64,000 nucleotides of DNA from Mycolicibacterium sphagni (GCF_013337765.1 NZ_VBSB01000005.1:124001-188000); one strand, 5' to 3'; counted from the stretch's first letter, positions 1 to 8,501 are shown. Notes: generated by a model from the sequence alone, not told the origin. Translations and numbers: made by a program.

Positions 1-222
1 AGTAGCAGATCCAACAGACTCTCCAATGCCCTGGATACTCAATCGCCGACAGCGCCGTCGCGTTGACCCACCAGACTCATGGGCGACATATGGCCGTTAC
101 CCGACCATGGGTCGTCTAACTTTAACCCGCTACCTGCTATTTAGCCGATCTGGCTGATTCTCCCCTGCTGTTCGAGGGTGCGCGACGGTGGAATCCCGGC
201 GGCCGTGGGCCAGAATGTGCAG
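1..222. other. Intergenic region upstream of lmeA
   Basis: No convincing coding region on either strand. The stretch around 114-145 is AT-rich compared with its surroundings and may carry the lmeA promoter, but no hexamer stands out clearly. In M. tuberculosis the gene on the far side of lmeA is divergent, so promoters for a gene to the left of the window may also lie here. That is inference from synteny. Confidence 0.4.
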
Positions 223-1020
223 GTGCGAAAGCTGCTGATCACCCTGGGGGCCGCGGTCATCGCCGTGGTCGTCGGGGCCGTCGGGGCAGATTTCGGGGCG
301 ACGATCTACGCCGAATACCGGCTGGCACGTACCGTCCGGACGGCCGCGGGGCTCTCGTTCGACCCGTCGGTGGCGATCCTGGGCTTCCCGTTCATCCGGC
401 AGGCCGCCCGGCACCGCTTCAACGAGATCGAGATCAAGGCCAACGGGGTGGATCACCAGATGGTCGGCAGGGCCTCGCTGGAAGCCACCCTGCACAACAT
501 CGACCTCACCGAGGCATCGTGGCTGATCAGGCCGGACGCGAAGCTTCCGGTCGGCAAGCTGGAGAGCCGCATCATCATCGACTCGGGCCATCTGGGCAGG
601 TTCATGGGGATCAAGGACCTGATGGTGGAGGCCCCGTCCAAGGAGACCAACGACGCCACCGGCGGCACCACCGAGTCGGGCATCTCCGGCAGCAAGGGAC
701 TGGTGTTCACCGGGACGCCGACCAAGGCCGGCATCGACAAGCCCGTCAGTGTCGCGGTCGACCTGTCGATGGGTGACACGGACCAGACCACGCTGGTTTT
801 CACCGCCACGGACGTGCAGACCGGCCCCGGAACAGCCGACCAGGCGGTGCCCGACGACAAGAAGGCCGCCGTGCTGGCGGCGTTCAGCGGTAGCCTGCCG
901 GGTCAGAAGCTGCCGTTCGGGGTGCGACCCACTACCGAGGGCGCCCGCGGGTCGGACATCATCATCGAAGGAATCACCGAGGGAGTAACAGTCCGCCTCG
1001 ACGGGTTCAAACAGTCATGA
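223..1020 (+). CDS. lmeA: LmeA-like DUF2993 envelope protein
   Basis: About 265 residues. An N-terminal hydrophobic segment (KLLITLGAAVIAVVVGAVGA) forms a signal peptide or anchor and is followed by a DUF2993 domain over the rest. In mycobacteria the DUF2993 protein LmeA (Rv0817c/MSMEG_5785) is a cell-envelope protein needed for mannan elongation of lipomannan and lipoarabinomannan, and it binds phosphoinositide lipids. The open frame extends back to a GTG at 178. The GTG at 223 is preferred because it puts the basic residues directly before the hydrophobic core, but 178 and 217 remain possible. The stop overlaps the next start (ATGA, 1017-1020), so thiX is translationally coupled. Synteny with Rv0817c-Rv0816c supports the call. 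Confidence 0.8.
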   Translation: MRKLLITLGAAVIAVVVGAVGADFGATIYAEYRLARTVRTAAGLSFDPSVAILGFPFIRQAARHRFNEIEIKANGVDHQMVGRASLEATLHNIDLTEASWLIRPDAKLPVGKLESRIIIDSGHLGRFMGIKDLMVEAPSKETNDATGGTTESGISGSKGLVFTGTPTKAGIDKPVSVAVDLSMGDTDQTTLVFTATDVQTGPGTADQAVPDDKKAAVLAAFSGSLPGQKLPFGVRPTTEGARGSDIIIEGITEGVTVRLDGFKQS

Positions 1021-1433
1021 CCTCTTACCTCACCGCGATCGTCGCCATCGCCGCCGCCTTGGCCGTGGCTGGGGTCGCCGGCGTGCTGCACAGCCGGCGT
1101 TCGGGCGTCGTGCGCGAGGCCGAATCGCCCGACGTCGACGTCAGCGACCTGGGACTTTCGGCGAGCGGGCCGACGATCGTGCATTTCAGCGCAGTCTGGT
1201 GCGGACCGTGCGCGGGGGTGCGCCGGGTGGTCGACCAAGTCTGCGCCGACATGCGTGACGTAGCTCATGTGGAGATCGATATGGATGCCAATCCGGCTGC
1301 CGCACGCAAGCTTTCGGTCATGTCGTTGCCGACGACCTTCATCTTCGATGCGCAGGGCCGTCAGCGATACCGGACGGCGGGTGTTCCCAAGGCCGCTGAC
1401 CTGCGCTCGGCCCTCGAACCTCTGTTGGCCTGA
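1017..1433 (+). CDS. thiX: Membrane-anchored thioredoxin-like protein ThiX
   Basis: 138 residues. An N-terminal transmembrane anchor (about residues 5-24) is followed by a thioredoxin fold with the redox motif WCGPC at residues 61-65 and the cis-proline segment SLPTTFIF. This is the layout of Rv0816c (ThiX), expected to act as a dithiol-disulfide oxidoreductase facing the periplasmic side. It starts inside the lmeA stop codon (4-nt overlap) and lies just upstream of the cysteine-leader/sulfurtransferase operon, which fits a thiol-metabolism neighbourhood. Its partner protein cannot be told from sequence. Confidence 0.85.
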   Translation: MTSYLTAIVAIAAALAVAGVAGVLHSRRSGVVREAESPDVDVSDLGLSASGPTIVHFSAVWCGPCAGVRRVVDQVCADMRDVAHVEIDMDANPAAARKLSVMSLPTTFIFDAQGRQRYRTAGVPKAADLRSALEPLLA

Positions 1434-1449
1434 GACCCCGGTCATTGGG

Positions 1450-1455
1450 TAGCAT
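1450..1455 (+). promoter_or_regulatory. -10 element (TAGCAT) of the leaderless polycysteine leader
   Basis: TAGCAT fits the mycobacterial TANNNT -10 and sits 7 nt before the GTG at 1463, the spacing expected when transcription starts on the start codon. No Shine-Dalgarno precedes that GTG. Confidence 0.65.
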
Positions 1456-1462
1456 GACTGGC

Positions 1463-1555
1463 GTGTCGGCCCGCCTCGAGCTCTCGCTCACCAAGCGTCG
1501 CGCAGTTGATCTGTGCCGCGTCGCGGGTTGTTGCTGTTGTTGCTGTAGCTGCTGA
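1463..1555 (+). CDS. Polycysteine leader peptide (cysteine-responsive attenuator)
   Basis: A 30-residue reading frame (MSARLELSLTKRR...) ends in a run of six consecutive Cys codons, then Ser, Cys and stop; eight Cys codons in all. Such leaderless polycysteine sORFs ahead of sulfur-transfer operons are described in mycobacteria as attenuators: ribosome stalling when cysteinyl-tRNA is scarce raises expression of the genes behind. GTG 1463 is chosen over ATG 1454 because a TANNNT hexamer ends 7 nt before it. The 89-nt stretch to the next gene (1556-1644) contains complementary GC-rich segments that could hide the ribosome site at about 1633. The peptide itself probably has no function after synthesis. 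Confidence 0.8.
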   Translation: MSARLELSLTKRRAVDLCRVAGCCCCCCSC

Positions 1556-1644
1556 GTAGCCGCGCCCTTCTTTCGCGCCGCCACTCTGGAGCGGCCGTTT
1601 GCGGCTTGTCTCCGTCCAGCCCGATGAGCAACAGGAGTAGATGA

Positions 1645-2115
1645 ATGTCGACCAGTAACACCACCACCGGCCCGGCACAGGTAGACGTCCGGGGGCCCCG
1701 CTTTGCGGCGTGGGTCACCACGGGCGTCCTGATTGTGGTGCTGGCCGTCTCGGGCTTGAGCACGGCCGCCGCCGCAGTCCTGCTGGCGCTTCAGGCCGTC
1801 GTGTTCGCGATCGGCGCGCTGCGCGGGCCGCGTCAGCACCCGTACGGGCTGATCTTCGCCACGCTCGTGTTGCCACGGCTTAGCCCGGTCTCCGAACGAG
1901 AGCCGGTACCGCCGTTGAAGTTCGCGCAGCTGGTGGGCTTCATGTTCGCCGTCGTCGGCGTTGCCGGCTTCGCGTTCGGTGCGCCACTGCTCGGCACTAT
2001 CGCTACTGCTTTCGCCTTGTTCGCCGCTTTCCTCAATGCAGCCTTCGGCATCTGCCTCGGCTGCCAGCTCTACCCACTGGTGGCTCGGCTGCGCCCCGCT
2101 CCGGCCACCACCTAA
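1645..2115 (+). CDS. DUF4395 membrane protein
   Basis: 156 residues with about four hydrophobic segments (starting near residues 25, 41, 96 and 115) and a CLGC pair in the last segment, typical of DUF4395. Members of this family are found beside rhodanese-type sulfurtransferases in actinobacteria. A sulfur-handling or thiol-redox role in the membrane is inferred from this context and the CxxC pair. The start is supported by AGGAG at about 1633-1637. It is the first structural gene after the polycysteine leader, 34 nt before cysA2. Confidence 0.8.
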   Translation: MSTSNTTTGPAQVDVRGPRFAAWVTTGVLIVVLAVSGLSTAAAAVLLALQAVVFAIGALRGPRQHPYGLIFATLVLPRLSPVSEREPVPPLKFAQLVGFMFAVVGVAGFAFGAPLLGTIATAFALFAAFLNAAFGICLGCQLYPLVARLRPAPATT

Positions 2116-2149
2116 AGCTTCACGACACGCAACCGAAAGGAACTACTTC

Positions 2150-2983
2150 ATGGCACGCTCCGACGTCCTGGTCTCCACCGACTGGGCCGAGAGCAATCTC
2201 GACGCGCCGAACACCGTCTTCGTCGAGGTCGACGAGGACACCTCGGCTTACGAAGGCGGCCATATCGCCGGCGCCGTCCGACTGGACTGGAAGACCGAGC
2301 TGCAGGACCAGGTCAAGCGTGACTTCGTCGACCAGCAGCAGTTCTCGAAGTTGTTGTCCGACAAGGGAATCAGCAACGACGACACGGTGATCCTGTACGG
2401 CGGCAACAACAACTGGTTCGCCGCGTACGCGTACTGGTACTTCAAGCTGTACGGCCACGAGAACGTGAAGCTGATCGACGGTGGCCGCAAGAAGTGGGAG
2501 CTCGACGGACGCCCGCTGGTGACGGAGGTGCCCGAACGGCCCGCGACGTCGTACTCGGCCAAGGCACCCGACAACAGCATTCGTGCGTTCCGCGACGAGG
2601 TGATCGCCGCTATCGGTGAGAAGAACCTGGTCGACGTCCGCTCCCCAGACGAGTTCTCCGGCAAGATTCTCGCGCCCGCGCACCTGCCGCAGGAGCAGAG
2701 CCAACGTGCCGGCCACATCCCCACCGCCATCAGCGTGCCGTGGAGCAAGGCCGCCAACGAGGACGGCACCTTCAAGTCCGACGACGACCTGGCGAAGCTG
2801 TACGCGCAGGCGGGCTTGGACGGCGAGAAGGAGACCATCGCCTACTGCCGCATCGGCGAGCGGTCCTCGCACACCTGGTTCGTGCTGCAGGAACTGTTGG
2901 GGCACAAGAACGTCAAGAACTACGACGGTAGTTGGACCGAATATGGCTCCCTGGTGGGGGCCCCGATCGAGTTGGGAAGTTGA
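2150..2983 (+). CDS. cysA2: Thiosulfate sulfurtransferase (rhodanese) CysA2/CysA3
   Basis: 277 residues, the same length as M. tuberculosis CysA2. It has two rhodanese domains, an inactive N-terminal half and a catalytic C-terminal half with the loop CRIGERS and its active cysteine at residue 233. It transfers sulfur from thiosulfate or a similar donor to a thiol acceptor. The ATG follows AAAGGAAC. It is followed 2 nt later by sseC, forming the conserved cysA-sseC pair, and is placed under the upstream polycysteine attenuator. In M. tuberculosis this pair is duplicated; only one copy lies in this window. Confidence 0.92.
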   Translation: MARSDVLVSTDWAESNLDAPNTVFVEVDEDTSAYEGGHIAGAVRLDWKTELQDQVKRDFVDQQQFSKLLSDKGISNDDTVILYGGNNNWFAAYAYWYFKLYGHENVKLIDGGRKKWELDGRPLVTEVPERPATSYSAKAPDNSIRAFRDEVIAAIGEKNLVDVRSPDEFSGKILAPAHLPQEQSQRAGHIPTAISVPWSKAANEDGTFKSDDDLAKLYAQAGLDGEKETIAYCRIGERSSHTWFVLQELLGHKNVKNYDGSWTEYGSLVGAPIELGS

Positions 2984-2985
2984 TC

Positions 2986-3288
2986 ATGTGCTCTGCACCT
3001 AAACAAGGACAGACCCTGCCTGCCGGTGTCGACCTGGAGAAGGAGACCGTGATCACGGGGCGCGTCGTCGACGACTCCGGTCAGACGGTGGCGGGTGCGT
3101 TCGTGCGCCTGCTGGACTCCAGCGACGAGTTCACCGCCGAGGTGGTTGCCTCGGCGACCGGTGATTTCCGGTTCTTCGCGGCACCGGGTACCTGGACCGT
3201 CCGTGCGCTGTCCAAGGTCGGCAACGGCGACGCCACCGTGGCGCCGTCGGGAGCCGGTATCCATGAGGTCGACATCAAAGTTGCGTAG
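2986..3288 (+). CDS. sseC2: SseC-like DUF1416 protein
   Basis: 100 residues, matching SseC. The N-terminus MCSAPKQGQTLPAGVDLEKE is characteristic of the family and the rest looks like a carboxypeptidase-regulatory-like beta-sandwich (VVDDSGQTVAGAFVRLLDSS). It is always found behind CysA2-type rhodaneses and is presumed to help in sulfur metabolism; the biochemical role is not established. The longer frame starting at 2932 is rejected because ATG 2986 lies 2 nt after the cysA2 stop and gives the family length. Confidence 0.88.
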   Translation: MCSAPKQGQTLPAGVDLEKETVITGRVVDDSGQTVAGAFVRLLDSSDEFTAEVVASATGDFRFFAAPGTWTVRALSKVGNGDATVAPSGAGIHEVDIKVA

Positions 3289-3328
3289 TCTCCGAGCGGC
3301 TCGGGCGGTCACCCGCCCGAGCCCCGGA

Positions 3329-3334
3329 TAGACT
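3329..3334 (+). promoter_or_regulatory. -10 element (TAGACT) of a leaderless small membrane ORF
   Basis: TAGACT lies 7 nt before the GTG at 3342, the same geometry as the polycysteine leader. There is no Shine-Dalgarno before the GTG. A new transcription unit probably starts here, between sseC and the nitrobindin-like gene. Confidence 0.6.
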
Positions 3335-3341
3335 GACGATC

Positions 3342-3440
3342 GTGGTTCTTTTCTTCGAGATCCTGCTGGTCGCAACGGTCGTCCTGATCACCTGGTTCGC
3401 GTTGTACGCGCTCTACCGACTGATCACCGACGAGTCGTGA
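3342..3440 (+). CDS. 32-residue single-pass membrane peptide
   Basis: Reads [20 protein letters not shown] followed by a short polar tail ([12 protein letters not shown]). It is essentially one transmembrane helix. Evidence that it is real: a leaderless promoter geometry (TAGACT plus 7 nt plus GTG), and its stop overlaps the start of the next gene (GTGA, 3437-3440), implying translational coupling. It is too short for family assignment. Role unknown; it may mainly couple translation to the nitrobindin-like gene or act as a small membrane protein. Confidence 0.6.
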   Translation: MVLFFEILLVATVVLITWFALYALYRLITDES

Positions 3441-4084
3441 GTTCCGAGGACATCGCTGGCAGCGGTGACCGCGCGGTAGCCGCGGCGGTCGAACGGGCCA
3501 GGGAGACGGCCGGCCGAAACATCCCGGTATTCGACGACCTGCCGCTCCCCGCCGACACCGCCAATCTGCGCCTGGGCGCCAATCTGCACGACGCACTGCT
3601 GGCCTTGCTGCCGCTCGTCGGAGTCTGGCGCGGCGAAGGTGAAGGCCGCGGGCCGGCCGGCGACTACCGCTTCGGTCAGCAGATCATCGTGTCGCACGAC
3701 GGCGGGGATTACCTGAACTGGGACGCCCGGTCCTGGCGCCTCGACGAGAGCGGCGACTATCACTCCCCGGCGCTTCGGGAGACCGGCTTCTGGCGGTTCG
3801 TCGACGACCCGGCCGACCCGGGCGAATCGCAGGCCATCGAGCTGCTGCTGGCCCACTCCGCCGGCTACGTCGAGTTGTTCTACGGCCAGCCGATCACCCA
3901 GTCGTCGTGGGAGCTGGTGACCGACGCGCTGGCGCGCAGCAAGTCCGGTGTGCTGGTCGGCGGCGCCAAGCGGCTGTACGGGATCGTCGACGGTGGTGAC
4001 CTGGCCTACGTCGAGGAGCGGGTGGACGCCGACGGCGGCCTGGTTCCCCATCTGTCCGCCCGGCTGACGCGACACGTCGGCTGA
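3437..4084 (+). CDS. Nitrobindin-like heme/lipid-binding beta-barrel (Rv0813c family)
   Basis: 215 residues, of the DUF1794/THAP4 heme-domain type: the first strand motif [13 protein letters not shown], a ten-stranded barrel-like pattern, and a C-terminal histidine region ([11 protein letters not shown]) where the family binds heme through a proximal His. Rv0813c, the syntenic gene, has a lipocalin-like barrel, and related nitrobindins bind ferric heme and nitric oxide chemistry products. The GTG start overlaps the preceding 32-residue ORF by 4 nt. The stop overlaps the next gene (TGATG). Confidence 0.82.
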   Translation: MSSEDIAGSGDRAVAAAVERARETAGRNIPVFDDLPLPADTANLRLGANLHDALLALLPLVGVWRGEGEGRGPAGDYRFGQQIIVSHDGGDYLNWDARSWRLDESGDYHSPALRETGFWRFVDDPADPGESQAIELLLAHSAGYVELFYGQPITQSSWELVTDALARSKSGVLVGGAKRLYGIVDGGDLAYVEERVDADGGLVPHLSARLTRHVG

Positions 4085-4397
4085 TGCGCAGCTTGTCATT
4101 CGGGGTCGCCACGGCGACCACCGCGATCCTCGCCGGCTGCGCACCGGCCCCCACCCCGTCACAGCCGACGGTGATCAGCCCCGCCCCGAGCACCACGGGC
4201 CTCGCCACGACGAGCAGCACGGCCAGCCCGGCCAGCCCGGCCCCTGGCGAGCACGGATCGCTGGCGCAATGCCTGCATCAGCACGGCGTGCCCGACTCGG
4301 CAGGCCCTGCCGTGCTGGGCCCACCGGCGGGCGTCGACCCCGGTGTCTGGGACCAGGCGAGGAAGGCATGCTCTCCGCTGGAGCCGGGCCCGGCGAG

Positions 4398-4401
<4 letters not shown>
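4084..4401 (+). CDS. Small lipoprotein, paralogue of the gene at 6956
   Basis: 105 residues with a lipoprotein signal: hydrophobic stretch and lipobox LAGC (Cys19). A Pro/Ser/Thr-rich linker is followed by a conserved core with two cysteines (Cys63, Cys96): CLHQHGVP, then PPAGVDPGVWDQARKAC. The same core occurs in the lipoprotein at 6956-7333. It is coupled to the nitrobindin-like gene (TGATG) and meets the ABC transporter ATPase tail to tail on a shared CTAG. Function unknown; the pair of cysteines could form a disulfide outside the membrane. Confidence 0.75.
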
Positions 4402-5134
<733 letters not shown>

Positions 5135-5138
<4 letters not shown>

Positions 5139-5962
5139 AGCGCGCCCTGGCGGATCGCCGCGCGCCGCGACGCCCAGTCGGCCAGCCGCGCCGACGGGAC
5201 CGCCAGCGCCACGAACAACAGACCGGCCATCACATACGGCGTGAAGTTGTAACTGCTGGCCACCTGAATCTGGGCGGCACGCACAGCGTCGACGGCACCC
5301 AGAACCGAGATCAAGCCGCAATCCTTTTGCAGCGCAACGAAATCGTTCAGCAGCGCCGGGGTGACCCGGCGTGCCGCCTGGGGCAGAACGACCAGCCGCA
5401 TGGTCCGCTGATAATTCAGCCCGAGTGATTTCGCGGCCGCCAGTTGCGATGGGTGCACCGATTCGATGCCTGCGCGGAACACCTCGGCGACGTACGCTGA
5501 ATACACCAGCACCAGCGCCAACCCCCCGAGCAACACCGGGTTGTTCGGAATGCCCGACAGCCGCAGTCCCGGCAGTCCGAACCCGACCAGGTACAGGCAG
5601 ATGATCAGCGGCAGGCCGCGAAACAGATCGACATAACCGGTGGCCAAGGCGCGCACCGGAAACCAGACCGGGCCGTGCAGGGTGCGCACCGCGGCCAGGG
5701 TCAGCCCGAACAGCAGGATCAGCACCTGGCACACCACCAGCACCCGCACGTTCAGCCACAGGCCGTCGAGCACCGCGGGCAGGCTGTGCCAGCCGACTTC
5801 GAGGTTGAAGAACGAGTCCCGCACCCGCGGCCAGCCCGGCGACGAGGTGGTGGCCACCACGGCCACCGCCGCGAACACCAGCGTCGACACCAGGGCGACG
5901 AGGGTGGACCGCCGAGCCCTGGACCGCCGGTAGGCGAGGCGTTCGGCGGCCAGCGCCGTCAC
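5135..5962 (-). CDS. Amino-acid ABC transporter permease
   Basis: 275 residues with several transmembrane segments and the EAA-loop typical of HisM/GlnP permeases (AKSLGLNYQRTMRLVVLPQA). A single permease gene means the channel is probably a homodimer. The frame can be extended to 6061, but GTG 5962 overlaps the stop of the substrate-binding protein (bases 5959-5962), giving 4-nt overlaps on both sides of this gene, so that start is chosen. The N-terminal 25 residues are Arg-rich, which is expected on the cytoplasmic side. Confidence 0.9.
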
Positions 5963-6819
5963 TTGAGGACCGGTGCGTTGCCGGCTTCGGCCAGCCACTG
6001 CTGTTGCAGCTTGGCCAGCGTGCCATCTGAGCGCAGGGCGTCGACCGCACCGGACACGCACGACGTCAACGCGCTGCCCTTGTCCAGGACGATGCCGAAT
6101 TGTTCGGGTTTGTCTGTGTTGGAGGGCAATTGGCCGACGATGTCGCCGTCGGTCAGCTCGCTCTCCACCTGGAACGCGGTCGGCAGATCCAGCACCAGCG
6201 CATCGATCTGCCCGTTCGTCAGGGCCGCCTTCGCGTCGTCGTTGTTGTTGTACACATTTACGGGCGCCTTGGCGCCCAGCGCCTTGGCGGCGTCATAACT
6301 GGTGGTGCCCACCTGTGCGCCGAGTCGCAGATCCTTCAGACCCGCCAGGGTCGTGACTTTCGCCGCCGGTGAGGACTTGATGGTCACGACGGCCTGGGTG
6401 ACGTCGTAGTAGGGCGAGGAGAAGTCGACGGCTTGCTTGCGTTCGTCGGTGATCGAGAACTCATTGACGTTGGCGTCGAACGTCTTTGGCCCCGGCGCGA
6501 TCGCCGCGTTGAACGGAACCCGCACCCACGCAACGTTCTTGGTGTCGTAGCCGAGTTTGTCAGCAACGGCATAGGCCACCGCGGACTCGAAGCCCTTGCC
6601 GTTGGCCGGATTGTCGTCGACAAACCACGGCGGATAGGCCGGCTGATCGGTGCCGAACGTCAGCACTGAAGACTTCAACGTGGCCAACGCGCCTTTGTCG
6701 CACGTTGCGCCACCGGTCGCCGTCGGCTTCTGGTCGGACGGCGCACACGCCGCCAACGTCATCACGACCGCAGTCGCGGCCACCATCGCTATCAACCCAT
6801 TACGCATGCGCGGCATCAT
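5959..6819 (-). CDS. Amino-acid ABC transporter substrate-binding lipoprotein
   Basis: 286 residues. Lipobox LAAC follows a hydrophobic signal, then an SBP family 3 fold: FGTDQPAYPPWFVDDNPANG at the first strand, FDANVNEFSITDERKQAVDF, and the hinge LGAQVGTTSY. This family delivers polar amino acids to HisM/HisP-type transporters. The exact ligand cannot be read by eye. Start ATG 6819 is followed by alternatives at 6816 and 6807; the last gives the most typical signal. It is the first gene of the minus-strand operon, and diverges from the second lipoprotein (6956). Confidence 0.9.
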   Translation of the reverse strand: MMPRMRNGLIAMVAATAVVMTLAACAPSDQKPTATGGATCDKGALATLKSSVLTFGTDQPAYPPWFVDDNPANGKGFESAVAYAVADKLGYDTKNVAWVRVPFNAAIAPGPKTFDANVNEFSITDERKQAVDFSSPYYDVTQAVVTIKSSPAAKVTTLAGLKDLRLGAQVGTTSYDAAKALGAKAPVNVYNNNDDAKAALTNGQIDALVLDLPTAFQVESELTDGDIVGQLPSNTDKPEQFGIVLDKGSALTSCVSGAVDALRSDGTLAKLQQQWLAEAGNAPVLK

Positions 6820-6920
6820 CGCGCACAGTCCTCGCTAACGCCAGGAATCCGCTCAAGGCGGTTCAGTGGGCTCACAGCGACCGCACAGCCCGGTACTAAT
6901 CCACGCCTACCCAGACTGCA

Positions 6921-6926
6921 TACGGT
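6921..6926 (+). promoter_or_regulatory. Candidate -10 (TACGGT) for the lipoprotein at 6956
   Basis: A TANNNT hexamer that would start transcription near 6933, giving a short leader containing the strong Shine-Dalgarno AGAAGGAGA at 6942-6950. Confidence 0.4.
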
Positions 6927-6955
6927 CGGGTTTCGCTTTCGAGAAGGAGACGACG

Positions 6956-7333
6956 ATGACTCTGCGACCCCTGCATGCTGCGGCCCTGGCCGCGATGGGC
7001 GCCGCCCTGATCGGCACGGTGGTGGGCTGCTCACCGTCGAGTCAGGCCGCACCGGCCAATCCGGGCGGGCCCAACGACCCCTTCGTCACATGCATGACCG
7101 AAAACGGTGTGCCCGCACCACCTCAGGGCGCGCCGCCGCAGGGCGGTCCAGGTGGCCCCGGTGGTCAGGGTGGCCAACCGGGTGGTCAGGGTGGCCAACC
7201 GGGCGGCCCGCCACCGCAGGGCGGCCCGGGCGGCGCTCACCCGCCGGCACCACCGGGAGTCGATCAATCCGTGTGGGACAAGGGGCTACAGGCGTGCGCG
7301 TCGCTGGCGCCCGTGCCGCCGCCACAGCACTGA
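6956..7333 (+). CDS. Small lipoprotein with Gly/Pro-rich spacer, paralogue of the gene at 4084
   Basis: 125 residues. Lipobox VVGC (Cys25) follows a signal peptide. The core matches the lipoprotein at 4084: CMTENGVP (Cys46) and PPGVDQSVWDKGLQAC (Cys114), but here the two halves are separated by a Gly/Gln/Pro-rich insert of about 45 residues. The insert contains a 21-bp tandem duplication at DNA level (7160-7201). The frame can be extended to 6866, but ATG 6956 has an excellent Shine-Dalgarno. It sits on the other side of the amino-acid ABC operon from its paralogue. Function unknown. Confidence 0.78.
   Translation: MTLRPLHAAALAAMGAALIGTVVGCSPSSQAAPANPGGPNDPFVTCMTENGVPAPPQGAPPQGGPGGPGGQGGQPGGQGGQPGGPPPQGGPGGAHPPAPPGVDQSVWDKGLQACASLAPVPPPQH
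7160..7201 (+). repeat. 21-bp tandem repeat (2 copies) inside the lipoprotein gene
   Basis: The unit GGTGGTCAGGGTGGCCAACC plus G occurs at 7160-7180 and again at 7181-7201, encoding a repeated Gly-Gly-Gln-Gly-Gly-Gln-Pro. It is a likely site of slippage and length variation. Confidence 0.85.
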
Positions 7334-7366
7334 CCATGCCGCGCAAGAGGTCTCCAGAAATGGGGC

Positions 7367-7490
7367 GGCCCCCGAGCCGTTTTTCCCGGTTGGACAAACC
7401 AGGAGCTCGGGGGCCGGGTAGCTGCCGGGAATTCGCCAGCGCGCGCAGGGCGCAGGTGATTCCTGGCACCTGGTGCTGCTAGCTGGCAGC
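7367..7490. ncRNA. Candidate structured RNA or terminator region
   Basis: A perfect 11-bp inverted repeat, GGCCCCCGAGC (7367-7377) with GCTCGGGGGCC (7405-7415), encloses a smaller GGTT/AACC hairpin. Next come CAGGTG (7453-7458) pairing with CACCTG (7467-7472), nested in GCCAGC (7435-7440) pairing with GCTGGC (7482-7487). GCTGCC (7421-7426) can instead pair with GGCAGC (7485-7490), which overlaps that partner, so two exclusive folds exist. It lies between convergent genes (6956 plus, 7595 minus), so a termination role is the simplest reading. It does not match any riboswitch class I know. Confidence 0.4.
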
Positions 7491-7542
7491 CACCTCACAT
7501 GTCCTAAAAGCTATCAATTTTCCGGACCACCTCCTTCCCTGT

Positions 7543-7558
7543 GTACGGCCGACCGTAC
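7543..7558. promoter_or_regulatory. 16-bp near-perfect palindrome
   Basis: GTACGGCCGACCGTAC has matching GTACGG/CCGTAC arms. It lies 36 bp beyond the 3' end of pabC, between convergent genes, so it is not obviously an operator for either. Confidence 0.3.
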
Positions 7559-7594
7559 TCGCGCCCACCGGGGTGTGCCAACAGTTTTTCGCGG

Positions 7595-8473
7595 TCAGCG
7601 ATCGCACACGATTGCGGCGTCGACCAGCGCGGCGACGTCGGCGGCCAGCCGAGTGGGTGGCAGTGGTTGACCATCCAGAGTGTGCACCCGGGCCGCGAGT
7701 GTGATGCTGGACACCAGCCAAACCCCCTGGGCAACAAGCAAATCCGCAGGCCGCAGCGCGCGGTAGTCACAGTCATAGCCCTTGTCGCGGGCAACCTGGA
7801 ACAGCGCTTGCTGGGTGGTTCCGCGCAGGATCGGGTACCACGGCGGCGGCGTGAGAAAGCAGGTCCCGCCGACGCCGTCGTCGGCGGCGACCACCACCGT
7901 CGAGCGCGGGCCCTCGAGCAGATATCCGTCGGTGCTGACGAAGATGACATCCCCGGCGCCCTTTTCAGCACCGTGGCGCAGCGCAGCCATGTTGACCGCA
8001 TACGACAGCGTCTTGGCGCCGGCCACCAGCCACGGCATGGCATCCACCCCGGTGGCGGGCAGCCCACGATCGAGCAGCACCGCGGCGATTCCGTCGCGGC
8101 GGGTGGCGACGACACGTTCCGGCACGGGGTTCACCGTCAGGTAGGCGGTCGGGGTGGTCCCACTTTCCCGGCCGCGGCTGTAGACCAATCGCAGCGCGCC
8201 CTCGGCCTCAGTGGCTGAGGCCCACTGGTCGACCGCGATGCCGATGGCCCCGCGCCAGGCCGGCAACTTCGGCTCGGGCAGGTCCATCATCTTGGCCGAC
8301 TGGACCAACCGGTACAGGTGCTCTTCCACCAGGCAAGCGCGGCCGTCGCGCACCAGCAGCGTCTCGAACACACCATCGCCGCGCACGGCGGCCAAGTCGT
8401 CGGCGAACAACAACGGCCGGCCCGGATCATGCACCTCGCCGTCGAGCGTGACGAGCACCGATGGGCCGGACAT
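7595..8473 (-). CDS. pabC: Aminodeoxychorismate lyase / class IV aminotransferase
   Basis: 292 residues of the class IV PLP aminotransferase fold (Rv0812 family). Visible are GDGVFETLLVRDG, the expected PLP lysine in AGAKTLSYAVN, and the cofactor-phosphate segment around EGPRSTVVV and RGTTQQALF. Such proteins release 4-aminobenzoate from aminodeoxychorismate for folate synthesis, and Rv0812 is regarded as the mycobacterial lyase. The frame continues to 8539, but ATG 8473 gives the family length and leaves a 40-bp divergent promoter region with ygfZ, itself a folate-dependent protein. Confidence 0.8.
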   Translation of the reverse strand: MSGPSVLVTLDGEVHDPGRPLLFADDLAAVRGDGVFETLLVRDGRACLVEEHLYRLVQSAKMMDLPEPKLPAWRGAIGIAVDQWASATEAEGALRLVYSRGRESGTTPTAYLTVNPVPERVVATRRDGIAAVLLDRGLPATGVDAMPWLVAGAKTLSYAVNMAALRHGAEKGAGDVIFVSTDGYLLEGPRSTVVVAADDGVGGTCFLTPPPWYPILRGTTQQALFQVARDKGYDCDYRALRPADLLVAQGVWLVSSITLAARVHTLDGQPLPPTRLAADVAALVDAAIVCDR

Positions 8474-8501
8474 GAAGCCACAGCGTACTGGCAGACGCCC
8501 G

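Noticed and set aside
1339..1839. Minus-strand frame with a Gln run over the polycysteine leader
   Set aside because: The glutamines are only the complement of the Cys codon run; no promoter, ribosome site or domain.
5139..6050. Upstream extension of the ABC ATPase frame (would give about 550 residues)
   Set aside because: It overlaps the permease in another frame and has no domain features; GTG 5138 gives the family length and a 4-nt overlap.
7367..7490. Reading the structured region as a ydaO (c-di-AMP) or cobalamin riboswitch
   Set aside because: Core consensus elements are not present and no gene starts downstream on either strand in the right place.
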